Shown: positions 58,831-64,000 of the stretch, piece by piece
Position numbering within the stretch: the first letter of the stretch is position 1
How the letters are laid out: the number at the start of each line of letters is the position of its first letter
Assembly (NCBI RefSeq): GCF_018294505.1
Contig: NC_057798.1
Coordinates: 366,755,673 to 366,819,672, forward strand
Length of the DNA stretch: 64,000 nucleotides
Reading direction: 5' to 3'
From: Triticum aestivum
Lineage: Eukaryota > Streptophyta > Magnoliopsida > Poales > Poaceae
Translations under genes and position numbers: made by a program
The notes under the pieces: generated by a model
The model's database searches: none
The model's input: only the letters and a program-made list of their open reading frames with translations
What the model was told of the DNA's origin: nothing

Positions 58831-60809
58831 ATGCATCAGGCCTCTTGATTAAAAGAAAAAAGGGGGCTTGTTGGACGAAAAGTCAAAGTGATCAGGTGTT
58901 GTTGAAAATCCTTTGGATGCATACATAAGCATCAAACAGAATTCACTAACCGCATAGAAAGATTATCTACGGGTGTCTACGTCCGGATCATCTGTGGTTT
59001 ACAAACACCAGGTGCTATCTTTTCTATAAATCTTATCAGTATATACTACATTGTTTGAAAAACAATTATTCTGGTCTGTGGTATTTTTATTTCGCAAGAC
59101 CATTAATTATTACAAAGATGTGGCAAAGGGGCGTAAGCCAATATTTCTTTTGCACTAGTACTTGTCCGTGCCGTACTGTTGGACGGATATGTGAGCAAGT
59201 CGCCGCCCCCCCTACATCAACATATGTGATTAACTCATTGTCCGCGCCTACCGCCGACTCGCCTGCCTTTACGGGGGTGATCACCAACTACGCGGTGGAT
59301 CATTTTGGGCCTAATATATCAGGTGAAATCTATTCAATATATTTTATACATATTGCCTTCTTTAAAAGAGCAATTACTCTGGCTGCAAAGTTGTCTAATG
59401 CAGGACCCTAAACCGCGATATTGGTGCAAATTTAAAGGCCGTCAGAAAATTTCCGGCTTAAAAAGAAGGATTCCAGTTAAATATCCAGTTTAAGGGAAAG
59501 TTATCTCCCACAAAGCTTTGAAGCTCTCAATATCCGGTTCAAAATCCCGATTCAAGAAGAATTTATTTCTTGCAAAAAGTTAAAGGTTGCCGAAGAGGAC
59601 ATGTTGCCATGATGCACGGTTCAAACATGGGTATCCCACCTTATTGGCTTATCATATTATTGCTTACAAGGGGGCTTCAGCTGACAGAGCGGAGTTCTGT
59701 CCATTAATCCGGCTATCACGCCACAATACAGCTTGGGAGCTTCACACCCAAGGGGCCAAAGAGAGTCTTGTTGCTACGCACAGCTCAAACATAGGCACCC
59801 AATGAGCACAGCTCATCACGTTACTTGGGGGCTCCTTGTGTCAAATACCAAGGAGTTTGAACGGACCCTTGTAGCTGGGTATCGACCCATGGCTTGGAAG
59901 CCTGGTATATTTACCTAAAACCCCGGGTTAACCTGCCTTCATCAAGTAAGACACTCCTATCCAGGTCATCCTGGCACGGCCCTCCGAACGTTTGACAGTT
60001 ACTCTCATTGAGACCATGCACTTGTCAAAGTTAAAACGGTGATTGGTTAGTTGGAGGTCCATCTTAAAAGGCTTTGTTAAATGGTTCAACTCAGCGGCCT
60101 GGCAGCCCACAAAAAGCCTCGAATTTGGGCCTAGCAGCCCTCAAAAAGCCTCGACTACACGGTTTTATTTGCCTTTGTCAAGATTTTTCTCTTTTGATAA
60201 ATTTTATGTTGAACCGGTGTCTATTGACCCGGCATGACTATCAGTCATCAAATTAACTCGGTGTTCATTAACCCAGCTCGACTTTCAACTACAAGTTGTC
60301 AGTACATAATCACTTATAATCCGGTGTTTATTGACACGGCCTGGCTTTGGACTATAAGTCGCCAACATATATTTGGATTGCGCCATTGGAATTATGCGCT
60401 TATAAATCATTGGGTATATTATTCAAATAGCCAACATGGCTGGATTTCTATTATGGTTATCAATAACTAGTATTATGATTAAGGTTTTCAAAGTCGCTTT
60501 AGCGCAATGGCTATCATATTATCAATGGATATGATTTTTGTTCTACAATTGAAGGAATAGTCCCGAGTTGCTGCAGGCTTACAACCCGGCACTTGGGGGC
60601 TACATTATTTAAGTTGAGATTACATCAAATATGCAAGTCTCATGTCGCTGCAAGCATGCACCATGACACTTGGGGGCTAATGCAAAGTCATTTTTTGCTC
60701 ATCTTATTGAAGACCCGACTCATCACATTATAATGAGCCGACCCTTTGGGGATACCAATTGCTCCTGTCAACAATTCAAGGTGCAAAGCTTTTTATTCAT
60801 TATGTTGAA

Positions 60810-60882
60810 GGGTCCACTGCTCAGTTGGTAAAGCACAAGGCTCTTAACCTTGTGGATGTGGATTCAAGTCCCATGATGGGGG
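60810..60882 (+). ncRNA. tRNA-Lys(CUU)-like relic in element N (right copy)
   Basis: The same 73 bases as in the left copy: D arm, anticodon arm with CTT and B box are kept, and the acceptor stem is not. It lies about 630 bp before the 3' LTR. Poor acceptor pairing argues against a working tRNA, though the internal A and B boxes could still attract Pol III. Confidence 0.7.
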
Positions 60883-61511
60883 TTATCATATGATGTAATT
60901 TTCATTGAAGTATATATCAAAGTCCCGGCTCAATATTATCTTACTGAGCCAGCCCTTGGGGGCTACACGTTGTTGTTCAAAGTTTACATGATTATATTTA
61001 CAAAGCCCCTGCTCATTATTGCATAATGACCCGGCACTTGGGGGTTACATATGTGGAATACTCAATTCTGAATAGTGATTGAGATGAACAAACCTGGATT
61101 TCTTCAAGATTGTGATATTTATATTGAAGCAAGTCTTAAGCTGTTGTTATGCTACCTTCTTAAGACTTGGGGGCTACAAGTGATAAGTCATATAAAGAGG
61201 TATATTTTCAAGCTGGATGTTAACTACAAGTATGACCCGGTGTTATCAATATTTATAAACCGGCAAGTTCTACATTCTTAAACCGGCTGAAGATCGGATG
61301 AGGATTTCAAGGACCATTATTTTTGTTAAGTCATTAGGAGCTGAGTCAAAGAAGTTATTCTTCACAATATTTCTCTGTGACAAACCAATGTCAGCAAATT
61401 GATTATTAAGCTGGCCTATTAAACCGGATTTTCTATAAAGGAAGTGACAAGGACTTAAGGGTGATCAGGATCAGTTTAACATGGATAAATCCAAATTAAA
61501 CCGGGGGCTAA

Positions 61512-62214
61512 TGTCGGGGATATACCCCGCGGTATGACCCGACCGGAGTCGTAAACCGGTTGGGACTTGGTAAACCGGCAGATGGTAAACCGACAGACAG
61601 TTAAGACAGATGGCTAAGTCAAATGGTAAACCGGCGGGGTTAATCCGGCAGATGCCTAAGACAGATGGTAAACCGGCAAGTGTTAAACCGGCAGAGTTAG
61701 GATAGATGGTAGCACCGGCAGACATTGTTAAACCGGCAGACATTGTTAAACCGGCAGACTTGTTAAACCGGCAGACAATGTTAAACCGGCAGACGTTGTT
61801 AAACCGACAGACAATGTTAAACCGGTAGACGTTAAGAAGCCCAGGAAAGGAAGTCAAAATAGTTTAAGTTAAAGTCCGAGTTGGACTCCACATGTAACCC
61901 GCCCCTTCAACATATATAAGGAGGGGCAGGGCTCCCCAAAGAGGGAGAGGAAGCAAGAAACAATCTTTAGGGCTAGACACAACTAGAGGAGTATCGGTTT
62001 ACGGCGACTCCCTCGTGATGATAATGAGATCTAGCCTCAAACAGCATGTAGGGTTTTTACCGGATGATGTTTCCCGGGGCCCGAAGCTGTCTAAATCTTT
62101 GTCTTGTGCTGCGTCTCTCGATTCCGCTCAACCCCTCTCAAGCTACCACATAGATGCGTGGCCTCGCAACTAAGTCCTCACACTAAGGACATCTGATGTG
62201 TTAATTCCACGACA
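61512..62214 (+). repeat. 3' LTR of element N
   Basis: 703 bp with the same ends as the 5' LTR. TATA box at 61913-61919. The GTCGG duplication follows directly. Confidence 0.93.
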
Positions 62215-62400
62215 GTCGGGTTTAATCCCGATCCGGACGTAGTCCGTAGCGACTCCCAGAGCGGCGATGCGATCCAAGAGCTCATTGAGGGATGAGAGCT
62301 CCATCGGATCTATCTGTTCGGCGAGTTCCGAACTGACGCGGAGGTTATGATTGATGACCCGAGAGGCCATCATCGGCGCTACCGCCGATGGGGCGGCCAT
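62215..62400 (-). pseudogene. gag: Element F gag N-terminus
   Basis: ATG at 62400 starts MAAPSAVAPMMASRVINHN, followed by ELAEQIDPMELSSLNELLDR and VATDYVRIGIKPD. Element N interrupts it there. Across N, counting the duplicated GTCGG once, the frame continues in phase with QRDIRSPPATHE at 55380. The leader 62401-62531 separates it from the LTR and starts with TTGGCGCTTTCATTGAG. Confidence 0.85.
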
Positions 62401-62531
62401 GATAAAGCCGCCGAGTCAGAGAGTTTGGCCTACAGCTAGAGCTCCCTCCGAGGTAATGTCATCCTTGATGACGAGACGAGCCATCAAGCCTTGCGGCGAT
62501 GACACAGAGGAACTCTCAATGAAAGCGCCAA

Positions 62532-63012
62532 TGTCGGTGTCAAAACCGGTGGATCTCGGGTAGGGGGTCCGAATTTGTGCGTCAAGGCTGATGGTAACAG
62601 GAAGCAAGGGACACAGATGTTTACCCAGGTTCGGGCCCTCTCAATGGAGGTAAAACCCTACTTCCTGCTTGATTAATATTGAAGATATGGGTAGTACAAG
62701 AGTAGATCTACCACGAGATCGTAGAGGCTAAACCCTAAGAGCTAGCCTATGATGGTATGATTGTAATTGTGATCGGCCTTCTAAGGACCAACCTCTCCGG
62801 TTTATATAGACACCGGAGAGGGCTAGGGTTTACATGGAGTCGGTTACAAGGAAGGAAACACAATATCCGGATCGCCAAGCTTGTCTTCCACACAAAGGAG
62901 AGTCCCATCCGGACACGGGCCGAAGTCTTGAGTCTTGTATCTTCACGCTTCAATAGTCCGGACGTGTACACAGTCCGGCTCACCGGATACCCCCTAATCC
63001 AGGACTCCCTCA
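62532..63012 (-). repeat. 5' LTR of element F (LTR3)
   Basis: 481 bp, minus strand TGAGGGAGTCCTGG...GACACCGACA. TATA box TATATAAA (minus) at 62801-62808. The F leader is on its left and CACTA-end sequence on its right. Confidence 0.92.
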
Positions 63013-63238
63013 CCTATGACGAGCTGACACATGTTTCCTCCGGCAAATGAGAATTTTACACGTGGAAAATCGCCATTGGTCATTGCTGTTAACGTGTTAT
63101 CGGGTCCAAAACCAGACCCAATAGATAAACGGCGACCCGTTGTGGTGGATGCCACCTGTCGGTTACCCTTGACGAAAGCACTTCCGTGACGCTTCATTTA
63201 TCATCATGGAAGTGAACACTTCCGTGGTGATAATTTTG
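63013..63238 (+). mobile_element. Second copy of the CACTA tail fragment
   Basis: It matches 35083-35308 base for base apart from a few changes (offset 27,930 with the LTR included). It includes the duplication site as CCTAT instead of CCAAT. It is cut at 63238 by a CRM LTR, so the CACTA terminus is not seen here. Confidence 0.88.
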
Positions 63239-64000
63239 TGATAGAGGCAAAGGTGTCCCGTCTTTCGATGAGATGGTGGATTTCGCTTTGGTGGAAGTCG
63301 ACTTTGACGATCCGACTACGAACGTGCGAGGACGTCGCGCCTTAGCAATCGCTAAACCAACTCCGAGAGGTTATTGACCACGCCGGAGCACGATCAACCT
63401 GACCACGAGGGTCTGTTTCCTGCGAGCAAACGAAGAACAAGCAAGAAACTGAGATTGCAATCTGGATATTGCGAATATAAGATGAAAGCTTTATTGATCA
63501 AGGTGGGGTTCTGTGATGCCTTTGTCTGGTCGTTGAACACAAACGAAGTACGCGAAGTTGCAGCTATGGCGAACTTTTAATCTAAACAAAACCCAAAGTC
63601 TAAACGATGCCCTAAGGGCTGTATATATGGAGGAAGAGGGGGGATTTTCGTGGCCCTTGGTGGAGGGGTCCGAAATCAACCCTATCTCTTGTTTCCCCAC
63701 ACATACGGACTCTAAAAATAGCCTATACTTATGTAGTTCGAAATTACATGGGCCTGGCCCAATAATAAGGTGACGCAGCACCTAAAATAGCCTCGGGACG
63801 AAATTTATGAAGTGGCATCTTGTATATTTCGTCCAAGGCTTCATGCACCCATTATGGTGGCTTCAAAGTCCTGAAATCATCACTTGTAACTCCGTTCTTG
63901 TTCCCCTTGTGCATGCCATCATCTCCATGCTTGTTCTTGCTCCAATGTTCATCCTTCTCCAAGCTAGGCCCTTCATTTGTAAGCAAAACAAATGTATCCA
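63239..64000 (-). repeat. CRM (Cereba-like) LTR, cut by the window edge
   Basis: It is the reverse complement of the internal LTR at 16983-17900, starting from its U5 end (CCTCTATCA) and reaching into the CR coding part (positions equivalent to about 17138). Since CACTA DNA is its left neighbour, this is the outer edge of a minus-strand CRM element or solo LTR. Confidence 0.9.

Larger units (their letters stand above)
55391..62214 (+). mobile_element. Non-autonomous LTR retrotransposon N
   Basis: Two LTRs (55391-56086 and 61512-62214) are flanked by the perfect duplication GTCGG (55386-55390 and 62215-62219). The primer-site region TTGGCGCCCACCGTGGGG starts at 56088. A polypurine tract CCGGGGGCTAA precedes the 3' LTR. 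The 5.4-kb interior holds no gag, RT or integrase motif, so it must be moved by another element (LARD-like). It is inserted in F gag. Confidence 0.92.
46110..63012 (-). mobile_element. Ty3/gypsy element F (Fatima-like, Tat lineage), hosting element N
   Basis: Minus-strand order: 5' LTR (62532-63012), leader, gag (split by N), protease, RT, RNase H, integrase, a zone with an antisense multi-exon gene, polypurine tract, 3' LTR (46110-46590). Without N it is about 10 kb. The base flanking the 5' LTR is CACTA sequence with CCTAT, close to the CCAAT duplication of the solo LTR at 34602-35082. The 3' side has no duplication because another F leader follows. Confidence 0.88.

Noticed and set aside
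62532..63012. LTR3 as a recombinant of LTR1 (right half) and LTR2 (left half)
   Set aside because: At first the difference pattern looked mosaic, but most differences in the right half are private C-to-T or G-to-A changes of LTR2, and several in the left half are private to LTR1. A crossover is not needed.

Overview
The window is plant repeat DNA, almost certainly from a Triticeae grass (wheat, Aegilops, barley or rye relatives). It consists of nested LTR retrotransposons and one CACTA DNA transposon. I recognise the LTR ends of Fatima-like, Sabrina-like and Cereba/Quinta-like (CRM clade) elements and a Triticeae-type CACTA end. These family names come from memory, not from a search. I found no intact host gene, no rRNA and no prokaryotic feature.

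Layout, left to right. Positions 1-6804 hold the 5' part of a minus-strand Ty1/copia element (5' LTR 5470-6804). From 6805 the host is a plus-strand CACTA transposon whose right end is at 35453. Its transposase gene is broken at an intron by a 25-kb nest: a minus-strand Ty3/gypsy element 'G' (7223-32176, target duplication AGATC), which contains a minus-strand CRM-like gypsy element 'J' (12414-28852, GGTCC), which contains a plus-strand CRM mosaic element 'A2' (13487-21214, GCGAG). The CACTA tail also carries a solo LTR (34602-35082, CCAAT). The CACTA sits in the pol gene of an older plus-strand gypsy element 'H' (from 35454), which also carries a solo LTR (39788-41460). H ends at a Sabrina-like 5' LTR (42163-43673), and that element breaks off abruptly at 43775.

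The right third is a minus-strand, Fatima-like gypsy element 'F' (46110-63012). Its gag is split by a non-autonomous, plus-strand element 'N' (55391-62214, GTCGG). A second copy of the N-tail, F-leader and F-LTR block lies at 43776-46590, exactly 16,422 bp to the left. The last 762 bp are a minus-strand CRM LTR cut by the window edge.

The notable biology is antisense coding capacity. F, H and G all carry a gene on the strand opposite gag-pol, between pol and the 3' LTR. In F this gene has seven exons separated by canonical GT-AG introns. The H copy keeps one intron at the homologous position. In G it is an intact single-exon ORF with a B3-like DNA-binding domain. An antisense position would let introns survive retrotransposition, because the genomic RNA is made from the other strand. 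Other points of interest are the mosaic CRM element with an internal LTR, LTR-encoded pol C-termini in J and A2, and a tRNA-Lys-derived segment inside N.
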